Origin: Mesorhizobium sp. M2E.F.Ca.ET.219.01.1.1
GTDB lineage: Bacteria; Pseudomonadota; Alphaproteobacteria; Rhizobiales; Rhizobiaceae
NCBI RefSeq assembly: GCF_004016445.2
Contig: NZ_SADT02000002.1
Span: 434,001 to 498,000, forward strand
DNA: 64,000 bases
Direction of reading: 5' to 3'
Shown: positions 9,085 through 19,699 of the stretch, one piece after another
How positions within the stretch are numbered: the first letter of the stretch is position 1
Layout of the letters: every line of letters begins with the position of its first letter
Notes under the pieces: model-generated
What the model was told of the DNA's origin: nothing
Databases searched by the model: none
Seen by the model: only the letters and a program-made list of their open reading frames with translations
Translations under genes and position numbers: made by a program

Positions 9085-10497
9085 TCAAACCCTGGTGCCG
9101 CCCACCGTCATCTGGTTCATCCTGAGATGCGGTTGGCCGACGCCCACCGGCACGCCCTGTCCGGCCTTGCCGCACATGCCGATGCCGTTGTCGAGCTTCA
9201 TGTCGTTGCCGATAATGCTGACGCGGTGCATGGCGTCCGGACCGTTGCCGATCAGCATCGCGCCCTTGATCGGCTGCGTCACCTTGCCGTTCTCGATCAT
9301 GTAGGCCTCGGTGCAGCCGAACACGAATTTGCCCGATGTGATGTCGACCTGGCCGCCGCCGAAGGAGACGGCGTAGATGCCGTTCTTGACTGAGGCGATG
9401 ATCTCTTCCGGCTCCATGTCGCCGGCGGTCATGTAGGTGTTGGTCATGCGCGGCATCGGTTGGTGGGCATAGCCCTCGCGCCTTCCGTTGCCGGTCGCCT
9501 TCATGCCCATCAGCCGGGCGTTCTGGCGGTCCTGCATATAGCCGACCAGCTTGCCGTCCTCGATCAGGACGTTGCGCGCCGAAGGCGTTCCTTCGTCATC
9601 GACGGTGAGGGAGCCGCGCCGCTCGGGGATGGTGCCGTCGTCGACCACCGTGACGCCCTTCGCCGCCACTTGTTGGCCCATCAGGCCGGCGAAGGCCGAT
9701 GTCTTCTTGCGGTTGAAGTCGCCCTCGAGCCCGTGGCCGACCGCCTCGTGCAGCATCACGCCCGGCCAGCCGCTGGACAGCACGATGTCGAACGTTCCGG
9801 CGGGCGCTGGAACCGCCTCGAGATTGACCAGCGCTTGCCGCAGAGCCTCGCTTGCCGCATGCTTCCAGCTTTCCTCGCTGACGAACTCGCCGAAGCTCTT
9901 GCGCCCGCCCATCCCGTAGGAGCCGCTCTCCTGCCGGTCGCCGCTGCCGACCACGACCGATACGTTGATCCGGACCAGCGGGCGGATGTCGCGCACGATC
10001 TGGCCGTCCCCGCGCACGATCTCGACATGCTGCCAGGAGGCGGCAAGCGAGGCCGTCACCTGGCGCACGCGCGGGTCCTTCGCGCGCAGCCAGCCGTCGA
10101 TCTCCTGCAACAGCTTGGCCTTGGCCTCGAAGGACGGCGAGGGGATGGGGTTCTCGTCGCCATAGAGATGGCGGTTGGTGCGGGCCGGCGCGCCGGCAAG
10201 CGTGCCGGAATAGCCGCCCTTGACCGCCGAGACGGCATCGGCCGCGCGCAGCAGCGAGGCTTCGGAAAGATCGCTCGAATGCGCATAGCCGGTGGCCTCG
10301 CCGGCTACGGCGCGCAGGCCGAACCCCTGGTCGGTGTTGAAATTGGCCGTCTTCAGCCGGCCATTGTCGAACATCAGCGCCTCGCTCTCGCTGTATTCGA
10401 GGAACAGCTCGCCATCGTCGGCGCCCTTGATGGTCTCGGTGACGATCTCCTTGACGCGATCGTCGGAAATATCGAATTGGCCGATCAGGCTGTTCAT
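9085..10497 (-). CDS. tldD: Metalloprotease TldD
   Basis: This 470-residue protein starts at the ATG for MNSLIGQFD; an in-frame upstream extension is low in similarity and ignored. TldD forms a heterodimeric zinc protease with PmbA/TldE, acting on unfolded peptides, microcin precursors and the CcdA antitoxin in enterobacteria. The zinc motif is HEAVGHGLEGD (HExxxH), and the C-terminus has the conserved glycine-rich GQGVPVGVGQPHLR. No tldE partner is in the window, which is usual since the two are often unlinked. The sirtuin frame follows after 66 bases on the same strand, so co-transcription is likely. Confidence 0.96.
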   Translation of the reverse strand: MNSLIGQFDISDDRVKEIVTETIKGADDGELFLEYSESEALMFDNGRLKTANFNTDQGFGLRAVAGEATGYAHSSDLSEASLLRAADAVSAVKGGYSGTLAGAPARTNRHLYGDENPIPSPSFEAKAKLLQEIDGWLRAKDPRVRQVTASLAASWQHVEIVRGDGQIVRDIRPLVRINVSVVVGSGDRQESGSYGMGGRKSFGEFVSEESWKHAASEALRQALVNLEAVPAPAGTFDIVLSSGWPGVMLHEAVGHGLEGDFNRKKTSAFAGLMGQQVAAKGVTVVDDGTIPERRGSLTVDDEGTPSARNVLIEDGKLVGYMQDRQNARLMGMKATGNGRREGYAHQPMPRMTNTYMTAGDMEPEEIIASVKNGIYAVSFGGGQVDITSGKFVFGCTEAYMIENGKVTQPIKGAMLIGNGPDAMHRVSIIGNDMKLDNGIGMCGKAGQGVPVGVGQPHLRMNQMTVGGTRV

Positions 10498-10597
10498 GGC
10501 AAATCCATTCGTGGGAACAAAATCGTGCAACGGATGTAGGCGCGAAGCTGCCGTCGCACAATCGCCAACGAGAATGAAGCCGGCGATTGCGACGCCG

Positions 10598-11065
10598 TCA
10601 CTTGCCGTTGACGAAGTCCTTGATGTTGCCGGCCATCGCGTTCCAGTTGGAGAACTGCTCCTCCAGATTGGCCTTGGTGATGCCGCCGGCGAAGCTGACA
10701 TCCATCTTGAAATTCGAGCCGCCGCCCGAATAGGCCTTCACCCAGCGGTACTTTGCGTTCCAGGCATTGGCCTGGTCGGCGGTCAGCGGATCGGTGTAGC
10801 CGGTCGAGAACTGCAGCGACCTGCAGTTCTCGTGGTCTTCGCAGCCATAGAAATAGATCACGTATTTGACGCCTTCGACGCGGCCGGAAATCATCGGGTC
10901 GCCATTGTCGTCCTTGTCCATCCTGGCCGAGCCGAAGCCCTTGGCGATACCGAGGACTGTCGCTGGGTCTGGCTGCTGGAGGACGTCGGCATCCTGCGCC
11001 CGTGCTGCCGAAACCGCGCCGGCCAACACCAGACCGGCAATGGAAATGGACAGCGACGCGCGCAT
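10598..11065 (-). CDS. Secreted YbjN domain-containing protein
   Basis: The ATG at 11065 is preceded by a strong GGAGG at normal spacing and starts a signal peptide (MRASLSISIAGLVLAGAVSA, cleavage after ARAQ). An upstream in-frame extension was rejected for this reason. The 155-residue protein has the YbjN-like fold region (about residues 35-150; ISGRVEGVKYVIYFYGCED, then YRWVKAYSG). YbjN proteins of enterobacteria affect motility and stress tolerance, but this exported alphaproteobacterial type is uncharacterised. It lies between ialB and tldD on the same strand. Confidence 0.75.
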   Translation of the reverse strand: MRASLSISIAGLVLAGAVSAARAQDADVLQQPDPATVLGIAKGFGSARMDKDDNGDPMISGRVEGVKYVIYFYGCEDHENCRSLQFSTGYTDPLTADQANAWNAKYRWVKAYSGGGSNFKMDVSFAGGITKANLEEQFSNWNAMAGNIKDFVNGK

Positions 11066-11136
11066 AGAACCTCCTGGCCGCCAAACGCGCATTCGCCACC
11101 GACCTCGGCGTCGGAAGCGGCGCATGGGCAAGAAGA

Positions 11137-11676
11137 TCAAGGTAGGGCGGCGAAGCCTTCCGCAAAGCCCTTGAGGTCGACGGGAATGCCGATGCCCTCT
11201 TCCGGGGTCTGGAAGACGATGAAGGTGGCCGAGGTGCCGCTCTTCAACGTGTCGAGCAGCGGCTTTTCGAGGATCACCTCGGCATAGCAGCCGTCCTGGA
11301 AGCAGCGCACGAAATAGGCGCGGCCGATATCTTTGCCGTCGACATTGAGACCGAGGCCGTTGGGCAGCAGAACGCCGAGCGGCGCCAGCACGCGCAGGAT
11401 CTCGGCCTTGTTGTCGGCGGTGCGCAGCACCACGACCGAAAGCCCCATTTCAGGACGATCCTCGGCGACGACGTTCTGCATCATCACGCATTGCTCGGAG
11501 GTCGCTCCCGCCGGCGTATCGCAGATGATCGACCATGCGCCATGCGTCGACTTCACCGTGCCGCTGGGCGGCGTGGCGTTGTTCGGCGCGGCGGCGGCGC
11601 CAACGGCTATGCCGACGCCGAGCAAGGCGACGGCAAGAACGACCTTCGCCAAGGTTCTCGAAAGCCAGGAAGTCAT
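11137..11676 (-). CDS. Invasion associated locus B (IalB) family protein
   Basis: This 179-residue protein is read from the ATG for MTSWLSRTLAKVV, with a GGAGCC just upstream. A signal peptide covers about residues 1-30. The mature part contains the IalB pattern GAWSIICDTP, EQCVMMQNV, and the paired cysteines in YFVRCFQDGCYAEV. IalB was named from Bartonella erythrocyte invasion. In free-living rhizobia the family is abundant and its function is unknown, so virulence should not be inferred. It is divergent from the cytochrome oxidase operon and shares its upstream region. Confidence 0.85.
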   Translation of the reverse strand: MTSWLSRTLAKVVLAVALLGVGIAVGAAAAPNNATPPSGTVKSTHGAWSIICDTPAGATSEQCVMMQNVVAEDRPEMGLSVVVLRTADNKAEILRVLAPLGVLLPNGLGLNVDGKDIGRAYFVRCFQDGCYAEVILEKPLLDTLKSGTSATFIVFQTPEEGIGIPVDLKGFAEGFAALP

Positions 11677-12003
11677 GACGGCTCCATTGCGAATCACGGC
11701 ACTTTAAGCTGCGCCCGGGCCAAGTAAAGGACGAGACCGTCGCCGGTGCGCCCCGATACCGGCAATTGCGTGCTTTTCCAAAGCAAATTCGCCCGAATTG
11801 GGGCCGTTGCGCATATAGCGTGGCGAGCGCCGAACACGGCCTTCGTGTTGCGCGCAAAAATGCCGCACGGTTTCCTCCGCTCCTTTCTTGCGGAGGGAAA
11901 AAGAGTATGGTTTGAACCACCCAGGGACAGACCGGGATTCCCAATCCCGGTATCGTCCGTTATTGGTGCGACAAGATCGCGGGAAGCGGGAGACGAGAGG
12001 GCG
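11677..12003. other. Intergenic region between ialB and coxB with three consecutive stem-loops
   Basis: This 327-base divergent spacer holds three hairpins in a row: 11833-11849 (6-bp stem AACACG/CGTGTT, 5-nt loop), 11874-11896 (7-bp stem CCTCCGC/GCGGAGG, 9-nt loop) and 11931-11951 (9-bp perfect stem ACCGGGATT/AATCCCGGT, 3-nt loop). The last ends 52 bases before the coxB ATG. I could not assign promoter boxes with confidence. The arrangement suggests a structured 5' leader of the cox operon. Confidence 0.55.
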
Positions 12004-12888
12004 ATGAGGAAATTCCTGGCAAGCGCTAAATTCTTGGCAGGTACGGCAGCTTCGGCCGTGCTCTTCTCCGGTGCCGCGGCCCGTGCCGACCAGCCGCGGG
12101 CGTGGGAGGTGTCCTTCCAGGAGCCAGCGACCGACATGATGCGGCAGATCGAGCGCTTCGGGAACTACACGATGTGGTTCATCGTCCCGATCACCGTTCT
12201 CGTGCTGGTGCTTCTGCTGGCTTGCATCGTCAGGTTCCGCGCCAGCGCCAATCCGGTGCCGTCAAAGACCAGCCACAACACGCTGATCGAGGTGATCTGG
12301 ACGGTCGGGCCGGTGATCGTGCTCCTGCTCATCGCCATTCCCTCCTTCCAGCTGCTCACCGCGCAGTACACGCCGCCGGAAGAAGCCAAGCTCACCGTCA
12401 AGGCGACCGGCAACCAGTGGAACTGGGATTACGAGTATCAGGTCGACAAGACCTTCTCGTTCAACTCGGCGGTTCTGCAGGATGGCGACCGTGCCAAGGC
12501 CGGCAAGGAGGATCGCAACCTCTATCCGCGCCTGCTCGCCGTCGACAACGAGCTGGTCGTGCCGGTCAACACCACGACCCGGATGCTGATCACCGCGACC
12601 GACGTCATCCACTCCTTCGCGGTGCCGTCCTTCGGCATCAAGATGGACGCCGTTCCCGGCCGCACCAACGAGACCTGGTTCAAGGCGGAGAAGGAAGGCC
12701 TCTATTACGGCCAGTGCTCGCAGCTCTGCGGCAAGGACCACGCTTTCATGCCGATCGCGGTCCGCGTCGTTTCCGATGCGCAGTTCAAGACCTGGCTCGA
12801 GACGGCCAAGACCGACGTGCCTGCCGCCAACAAGGCGCTGATGGCCGAGATCGATGGTACCAACAAGGTAGCGGCCGCCGGCAACTGA
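12004..12888 (+). CDS. coxB: Cytochrome c oxidase subunit II
   Basis: This subunit receives electrons from cytochrome c at the CuA centre of the aa3-type oxidase in the inner membrane. Starting at ATG 12004 it has 294 residues: a signal peptide to about residue 28, two transmembrane helices (about 58-80 and 98-118), and a periplasmic cupredoxin domain. The CuA ligands appear in CSQLCGKDHAFM, with an upstream His in DVIHSFAVPSFGIK, and the aromatic patch is GNQWNWDYEY. A longer in-frame ORF upstream has no signal peptide and was rejected. coxA follows after 38 bases. Confidence 0.97.
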   Translation: MRKFLASAKFLAGTAASAVLFSGAAARADQPRAWEVSFQEPATDMMRQIERFGNYTMWFIVPITVLVLVLLLACIVRFRASANPVPSKTSHNTLIEVIWTVGPVIVLLLIAIPSFQLLTAQYTPPEEAKLTVKATGNQWNWDYEYQVDKTFSFNSAVLQDGDRAKAGKEDRNLYPRLLAVDNELVVPVNTTTRMLITATDVIHSFAVPSFGIKMDAVPGRTNETWFKAEKEGLYYGQCSQLCGKDHAFMPIAVRVVSDAQFKTWLETAKTDVPAANKALMAEIDGTNKVAAAGN

Positions 12889-12911
12889 TGCCGCGGGTTA
12901 GCAAGATTTAG

Positions 12912-14576
<1,665 letters not shown>

Positions 14577-14653
14577 GCGGCGCTACCGACGCATACGAGG
14601 GCGCCGGCTTGTCCGGCGGTCTTGGCCAACGGAATGATGGACTTTAAGTACGC

Positions 14654-15598
14654 ATGGCCCTTGCCGGAAACAGATTGACGGAGGAAGCGGGCTTTCGCAT
14701 GTCGGAAGCGACCGCGGGCGATTTCTTCGCCCTGTTGAAGCCGCGCGTCATGTCGCTGGTCGTCTTCACGGCCTTTGTCGGCCTTGTCGCGGCCCCGGTC
14801 ACCATCAATCCGCTGCTGGCTATGATCGCCATCCTGGCTATCGCCATAGGCGCGGGCGCTTCCGGAGCGCTCAACATGTGGTACGACGCCGACATCGACG
14901 CCGTGATGACGAGGACCGCCGGTCGCCCGGTGCCGGCCGGCCGCGTCACGCCGGGTGAAGCGTTGACCTTCGGCCTGGTGCTGTCGGTGCTGTCGGTGAT
15001 GACGCTCGGCGTGCTGGTCAACTGGCTGTCGGCATCGCTTCTTGCCTTCACCATCTTCTTCTACGCCGTCGTCTACACCATGTGGCTGAAGCGCTGGACG
15101 CCGCAGAACATCGTCATCGGCGGCGCTGCCGGCGCCATTCCGCCGGTGATCGGCTGGGCCGCCGTGACCGGCTCGGTCAGCCTGCAAAGCGTGATCCTGT
15201 TCCTGATCATCTTCCTGTGGACGCCGCCGCATTTCTGGGCGCTGGCGCTGTTCAAGTCCGACGACTACGCCCGCGCCGGCATCCCGATGATGCCGAACGT
15301 CGCCGGCCATGCCTCGACCCGCCGGCAGATCTTTGCCTATGCGCTGATCCTGGCGCCGGTCGGCGTTCTGCCCTGGGCGCTGGGATACACCACGGCCGGC
15401 TATGGCGTCGTCTCGGCCGTTCTCGGCGCGGGCTTCGTCTGGTATGCCTGGAAAGTGCTTGGCATGGCCGACGACGATCGCGCGATGAAGCCGGCCAAGG
15501 CGCTGTTCGGCTACTCGCTGCTTTACCTCTTCGCCATCTTCGCCGCCTATCTCGTCGACTGTGTGGTCGGGCGCGCCCTCATGATGGGAGGAGCATGA
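14654..15598 (+). CDS. ctaB: Protoheme IX farnesyltransferase (heme o synthase)
   Basis: CtaB/CyoE is a membrane UbiA-type prenyltransferase that converts heme b to heme o, the precursor of heme a for the oxidase. The 314-residue protein has multiple membrane helices and the two aspartate-rich motifs ([16 protein letters not shown] near residues 77-92, and the [13 protein letters not shown] loop). ATG 14654 is used; an alternative ATG at 14699 ([10 protein letters not shown]), with GGAGGAAG upstream, is a credible start. Its stop overlaps the ATG of the coxF-like gene. Confidence 0.95.
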   Translation: MALAGNRLTEEAGFRMSEATAGDFFALLKPRVMSLVVFTAFVGLVAAPVTINPLLAMIAILAIAIGAGASGALNMWYDADIDAVMTRTAGRPVPAGRVTPGEALTFGLVLSVLSVMTLGVLVNWLSASLLAFTIFFYAVVYTMWLKRWTPQNIVIGGAAGAIPPVIGWAAVTGSVSLQSVILFLIIFLWTPPHFWALALFKSDDYARAGIPMMPNVAGHASTRRQIFAYALILAPVGVLPWALGYTTAGYGVVSAVLGAGFVWYAWKVLGMADDDRAMKPAKALFGYSLLYLFAIFAAYLVDCVVGRALMMGGA

Positions 15599-15786
15599 CC
15601 GTGGCCGACAAGAAGCTCGAACTGGTCACGTTGACGGAACGCCAGCAGAAGGCGCGCCGCAACCGGTCCATCGCCATCGCTGTCGCGCTGGCGGCATTGG
15701 TCGTCATCTTCTACGCCGCCACCATCGTGCGCTTCGGCCACCAGGGCGCCAGCCTCACCGGCTCGGGCCTGTTGGGAGGCGGCTGA
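15595..15786 (+). CDS. coxF: CoxF-like small membrane protein of the cytochrome oxidase operon
   Basis: This 63-residue protein begins at the ATG overlapping the ctaB stop (ATGA), and its own stop overlaps the ctaG start (TGATG), so translation is tightly coupled. It has a basic amphipathic start ([14 protein letters not shown]) and one transmembrane helix (about residues 28-46). It fits the small CoxF/CtaG-adjacent protein found in alphaproteobacterial cox operons, thought to help oxidase assembly; no activity is proven. Confidence 0.8.
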   Translation: MTVADKKLELVTLTERQQKARRNRSIAIAVALAALVVIFYAATIVRFGHQGASLTGSGLLGGG

Positions 15787-16415
15787 TGGGGGGAGAGCTG
15801 AGCAAGTCCCGCAAGCTGAACAACGGCATCGTCGCCGCCGTCTGCCTTGCCTTTTTCACCGGCATGGTCGGCATGGCCTACGCTGCCGTGCCGCTCTACA
15901 AGATGTTCTGCCAGGTCACCGGCTATGGCGGCACCACGCAGCGTGCCGAGAAGCAATATGCCGGCCGCGTGCTCGACCGCGACATCACCATCCGTTTCGA
16001 TGCCAATACCAACGGCATTCCGTGGCAGTTCGAGCCTGTGGCCCGCTCGGTGACGATCAAGATAGGCGAGACGACGCAGGCGCATTACAGCGCCACCAAC
16101 AAGTTCGACCGCCCCATCACCGGCCGCGCTTCGTTCAACGTGCAGCCGGAAATGGCCGGCGCCTACTTCAACAAGGTGGAGTGCTTCTGCTTCACCGACA
16201 CGACGCTGAAGCCTGGTGAGACACTGGACATGCCGGTCGTGTTCTATGTCGATCCAGACATCGTCAACGTGCCGGAACTCAAGGACTTGAAGACCATCAC
16301 CCTGTCCTACACGATGTTCCCGGTCGAAAAGAAACAGCCGGTCGCCTCGTCGGCTCCGGCCGCTGGCAGCAGCACCAACAAAGTTCCAGATTCCGAAGCA
16401 AGCCTCGGGGGTTGA
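15786..16415 (+). CDS. ctaG: Cytochrome c oxidase assembly protein CtaG/Cox11
   Basis: Cox11 delivers copper to the CuB site of subunit I. The 209-residue protein has a single N-terminal membrane anchor (about residues 15-37) ending in VPLYKMFCQVTGYGGTTQ, and a periplasmic immunoglobulin-like domain with the copper-binding ECFCFTDT motif near residue 138. The C-terminal tail is low-complexity (Ala/Ser-rich). It lies between coxF and coxC, which is the standard order in rhizobia. Confidence 0.96.
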   Translation: MGGELSKSRKLNNGIVAAVCLAFFTGMVGMAYAAVPLYKMFCQVTGYGGTTQRAEKQYAGRVLDRDITIRFDANTNGIPWQFEPVARSVTIKIGETTQAHYSATNKFDRPITGRASFNVQPEMAGAYFNKVECFCFTDTTLKPGETLDMPVVFYVDPDIVNVPELKDLKTITLSYTMFPVEKKQPVASSAPAAGSSTNKVPDSEASLGG

Positions 16416-16416
16416 T

Positions 16417-17298
16417 ATGGCAGACGCGCACGCAAAACCACACCACGACTACCATCTCGTCAACCCGAGCCCCTGGCCATTCCTGGGTTCGGTCGGCGCA
16501 CTGGTCACCGCCATCGGCGGCGTCTGCCTGATGCAGTATCTGAAGGGCGGCAACTTCCCGGTCTTCGGTCACAACATCGCCAATCCGTGGCTGTTCTTCA
16601 TCGGCATGATCATCGTGCTCTACACGATGTTCGCCTGGTGGTCGGACACCATCAAGGAAGCGCATGAGGGCTACCACACGCGCGTCGTGTCGCTGCATCT
16701 GCGCTACGGCATGATCATGTTCATCGCCTCCGAGGTGATGTTCTTCGTCGCCTGGTTCTGGGCCTTCTTCGACGCCAGCCTGTTCCCCGGCGAGGCAAAC
16801 CAGTATGCTCGCACCGCCTTCACCGGCGGCGTTTGGCCGCCGAAGGGCATGGAGGTCCTCGACCCCTTCCACCTGCCGCTCTACAACACCATCATCCTGC
16901 TGCTGTCGGGCACGACCGTGACCTGGGCGCATCACGCGCTGCTGCATGGCGACCGCAAGGGCCTGATCAACGGCCTTGTGCTGACCGTCGGTCTCGGCAT
17001 GCTGTTCACCATGGTGCAGGCCTACGAGTACATGCACGCGCCCTTCGCGTTCAAGGAATCGATCTACGGCGCCACCTTCTTCATGGCGACCGGCTTCCAC
17101 GGCTTCCACGTCATCATCGGCACCATCTTCTTGGCTGTCTGCCTGGTGCGCGCGATAAGGGGCGACTTCACGCCCAAGCAGCATTTCGGCTTCGAGGCGG
17201 CCGCCTGGTATTGGCACTTCGTCGACGTGGTCTGGCTGTTCCTGTTCAGCGCGGTCTATGTCTGGGCTTCGAACGGCGCGCTGATCGAAGGCCACTGA
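16417..17298 (+). CDS. coxC: Cytochrome c oxidase subunit III
   Basis: This integral membrane subunit has 293 residues and seven predicted helices. It shows family signatures HDYHLVNPSPWPFLGS at the N-terminus, MFFVAWFWAFFDASLF, the GFHGFHVIIGT histidine segment and the C-terminal WYWHFVDVVWLFLF. It starts one base after the ctaG stop. A palindromic repeat and a candidate terminator follow, so coxB-coxC may end here as a transcriptional unit, with partial read-through to the assembly genes. Confidence 0.98.
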   Translation: MADAHAKPHHDYHLVNPSPWPFLGSVGALVTAIGGVCLMQYLKGGNFPVFGHNIANPWLFFIGMIIVLYTMFAWWSDTIKEAHEGYHTRVVSLHLRYGMIMFIASEVMFFVAWFWAFFDASLFPGEANQYARTAFTGGVWPPKGMEVLDPFHLPLYNTIILLLSGTTVTWAHHALLHGDRKGLINGLVLTVGLGMLFTMVQAYEYMHAPFAFKESIYGATFFMATGFHGFHVIIGTIFLAVCLVRAIRGDFTPKQHFGFEAAAWYWHFVDVVWLFLFSAVYVWASNGALIEGH

Positions 17299-17305
17299 TA
17301 AAAAG

Positions 17306-17345
17306 GCAATTCCGGGAAAAGCGTAGCGGCTTTTGCGGAATTTGC
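17306..17345. repeat. Short palindromic intergenic repeat
   Basis: The sequence runs from GCAATTCC to GGAATTTGC around an AAAAGC/GCTTTT inner stem, so it can fold into a hairpin. It belongs to the same family as the elements at 18603-18662 and 45016-45110 in this window, which share GCAATTCC and an inner CGGTTTTCC-like core. Confidence 0.7.
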
Positions 17346-17355
17346 TTGGAGCAAC

Positions 17356-17390
17356 GGGCGGCCGCGGCGACGTGGCCGCCTTATCTTTTC
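17356..17390 (+). terminator. Candidate terminator downstream of coxC
   Basis: A 7-bp GC stem (GGCGGCC at 17357-17363 with GGCCGCC at 17374-17380) with a 10-nt loop is followed by TTATCTTTT. The T-tract is interrupted, so strength is uncertain. Confidence 0.4.
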
Positions 17391-17415
17391 AAGCGAAAGG
17401 GTCTACGGTGCCGGC

Positions 17416-17802
17416 ATGAGCGAAGACAAGGCGATCTGGCCGCCCATCGACCCGATCTCGGCGGGCCTGCATGGCCGCTGCCCGCGCTGCGGCGAAGGCA
17501 AGCTGTTCTCGGGTTTCCTCACCGTCGGCAAGCGCTGCTACAATTGCGGGCTCGACTATTCCTTCGCCGATGCCGGCGACGGGCCGGCGGTGTTCGTCAT
17601 TCTGATCATCGGCTTCCTCGTCGTCGGCCTCGCGCTCTGGATGGAGGTGACGTTCAGCCCGCCGCTCTGGCTGCACTTCATCTTATGGATACCGCTGGCG
17701 CTGGTGCTCTGCCTGACGGCGCTGCGCCTGATCAAGGGCGTGCTGATCACCTTGCAGTACTCGAAGAAAGCCTCCGAGGGCAGGCTGGAATCCCACGAAT
17801 GA
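17416..17802 (+). CDS. DUF983 membrane protein
   Basis: This 128-residue protein has an N-terminal zinc-ribbon-like pair (CPRCGEGK near residue 23 and CYNCGLDY near residue 41) followed by two transmembrane helices (about 57-75 and 82-103). DUF983 genes recur between coxC and SURF1 in alphaproteobacteria, which suggests a role in oxidase biogenesis, but no function is established. Its stop overlaps the SURF1 start (ATGA), so the two are coupled. Confidence 0.85.
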   Translation: MSEDKAIWPPIDPISAGLHGRCPRCGEGKLFSGFLTVGKRCYNCGLDYSFADAGDGPAVFVILIIGFLVVGLALWMEVTFSPPLWLHFILWIPLALVLCLTALRLIKGVLITLQYSKKASEGRLESHE

Positions 17803-18554
17803 CCGAGGCGACCGGTTCGGCGGCCGGCCGTTCGCGGCCGCGCTCGGCGTTGCTCATCGGCCTCGGCCTTGTCCTGTTCGCCATCCTGATCGGGCTCGGC
17901 ACCTGGCAGGTCCAGCGCCTGCACTGGAAGGAAGACCTGCTCGCGACCATCGACAAGCGGACTCATTCCGCGCCGTTGCCGCTGGCCGACGTCGAGAAGC
18001 TATTCGCGGCTTCCCACGATGTCGATTACACCCCGGTGACGGTGACAGGCACCTTCCTGCACCAGGGCGAGCGGCATTTCTTTTCGACCTGGGAAGGCGA
18101 CAGCGGCTTCAATATCTACACGCCCCTCCTGCTCGAGGACGGCCGCTTCGTGCTCGTCAACCGCGGCTTCGTCCCCTACGATCTCAAGGATCCGGCCAGG
18201 CGCCAACAGGGCGAGATCGCCGGCAAGGTGACACTGACCGGGCTTGCCCGCAACCCGCTGCCGGGAAAACCGTCGATAATGCTTCCCGACAATGATGTCG
18301 CCAAGAACATCTTCTACTGGAAAGACCGCGACGTCATGGCCGCCACAGCCGGATTGCCGGCAGGCTTCGTGCTGGTGCCGTTCTTCATCGATGCCGACAA
18401 GACGCCGAATCCCGGCGGCTTGCCGGTCGGAGGCGTCACCATCATCGACCTGCCCAACAATCACCTGCAATATGCGGTCACCTGGTATGGCTTGGCTGCG
18501 GCTCTCGCCGCCGTGCTGATCCTGAGGCTGCGCCGCCCGGCAAAGGAAGCGTGA
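17799..18554 (+). CDS. SURF1 family cytochrome oxidase biogenesis protein
   Basis: SURF1/Shy1 supports heme a insertion into subunit I. Read from the ATG overlapping the DUF983 stop, the protein has 251 residues with membrane helices at both ends (about 18-36 and 222-240). Family motifs are LGTWQVQRLHWKEDL, VNRGFVPYDLKDP and the C-terminal NNHLQYAVTWYGLA. The long frame that runs in from coxC has no separate meaning upstream of this ATG. Confidence 0.94.
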   Translation: MTEATGSAAGRSRPRSALLIGLGLVLFAILIGLGTWQVQRLHWKEDLLATIDKRTHSAPLPLADVEKLFAASHDVDYTPVTVTGTFLHQGERHFFSTWEGDSGFNIYTPLLLEDGRFVLVNRGFVPYDLKDPARRQQGEIAGKVTLTGLARNPLPGKPSIMLPDNDVAKNIFYWKDRDVMAATAGLPAGFVLVPFFIDADKTPNPGGLPVGGVTIIDLPNNHLQYAVTWYGLAAALAAVLILRLRRPAKEA

Positions 18555-18602
18555 AGCCCGCGCTCTTGACAGGGCAGGGGTGCACGCCTCATTTCGCCTG
18601 AA

Positions 18603-18662
18603 GCAATTCCAGGAAAAGTGTGAGCGGTTTTCCGTCCGGAATTGCGTCAAAACAAAGAGATA
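18603..18662. repeat. Short palindromic intergenic repeat
   Basis: GCAATTCC at 18603 pairs with GGAATTGC ending at 18645, enclosing GGAAAAGTGT...CGGTTTTCC, so a near-perfect hairpin can form. It is followed by the tail GTCAAAACAAAGAGA. The same tail appears after the element at 45016-45110, showing that the whole unit is repeated. Confidence 0.75.
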
Positions 18663-18688
18663 GTTTCCGACTTAATCGGCCAGAATTC

Positions 18689-19693
18689 ATGATTGAGAAA
18701 AAGCCTCCGCTGACGATCAGGCTCTGCCAGCCGCGCGGCTTCTGCGCCGGCGTCGACCGCGCCATCCAGATCGTCGTGCTGGCGCTGAAGAAATACGGCG
18801 CGCCGGTCTATGTCCGCCACGAGATCGTGCACAACCGCTACGTCGTCGAAGGGCTGCAGAGCCTCGGTGCCGTGTTCATCGAGGAACTCTCCGAGATCCC
18901 GCCGGAGCATCGCCAGTCGCCGGTGGTCTTTTCGGCTCATGGCGTGCCGAAATCGGTGCCGGCCGATGCCGAGGCGCGCAATCTCTTCTACCTCGACGCC
19001 ACCTGCCCGCTCGTCTCCAAGGTGCACAAGCAGGCGATGCGCCACCAGCGGCTCGGCCGCCATGTGCTTCTGATCGGCCACGCCGGGCACCCGGAGGTGA
19101 TCGGCACCATGGGCCAATTGCCGGAAGGCGCCGTGACCCTGATCGAGACCGAGGCCGACGCCGCGCGCTTCGTGCCGGTCGATGCGTCGGCGCTGGGCTT
19201 CGTCACCCAGACGACCTTGTCGGTCGAGGACACCGCCGGCATCATCCGGGCGCTCCAGGAGCGGTTTCCCGAACTGCACGCGGCTGCGGCCGAATCGATC
19301 TGCTACGCCACCACCAACCGCCAGGAAGCGGTCAAGGAGACGGCCGCCGGCGCCGATCTCTTCCTCATCGTCGGCGCGCCCAATTCGTCCAATTCGCGCC
19401 GCCTTGTCGAAGTGGCGGAGCGCGCGGGCGCCACCATGTCGCTTCTCGTGCAGCGCGCCGCCGAGATTCCGTGGGATGAGATCGCCGGGATCAGGACGCT
19501 CGGCCTGTCGGCCGGCGCCTCGGCGCCGGAGATCATCGTCGACGAGATCATCGACGCGTTCCGGCAGCGCTTCGACGTCACCATCGATCTGGCGATAACG
19601 GCCACCGAAACGGAGGATTTTCCGGTGATGCGGGTACTGCGCGATGTCGAACTGACGGCGGCCGACATGGCCTTCGTCAATGGAGCGGCGTGA
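18689..19693 (+). CDS. ispH: 4-hydroxy-3-methylbut-2-enyl diphosphate reductase
   Basis: IspH is the last enzyme of the MEP pathway; it reduces HMBPP to IPP and DMAPP with a 4Fe-4S cluster. Starting at ATG 18689 it has 334 residues. The cluster cysteines are in [23 protein letters not shown] and [13 protein letters not shown], and the active-site glutamate/threonine region is [12 protein letters not shown]. An upstream in-frame extension runs into the palindromic repeat and was rejected. thrB follows after six bases. Confidence 0.97.
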   Translation: MIEKKPPLTIRLCQPRGFCAGVDRAIQIVVLALKKYGAPVYVRHEIVHNRYVVEGLQSLGAVFIEELSEIPPEHRQSPVVFSAHGVPKSVPADAEARNLFYLDATCPLVSKVHKQAMRHQRLGRHVLLIGHAGHPEVIGTMGQLPEGAVTLIETEADAARFVPVDASALGFVTQTTLSVEDTAGIIRALQERFPELHAAAAESICYATTNRQEAVKETAAGADLFLIVGAPNSSNSRRLVEVAERAGATMSLLVQRAAEIPWDEIAGIRTLGLSAGASAPEIIVDEIIDAFRQRFDVTIDLAITATETEDFPVMRVLRDVELTAADMAFVNGAA

Positions 19694-19699
19694 AAGCGG

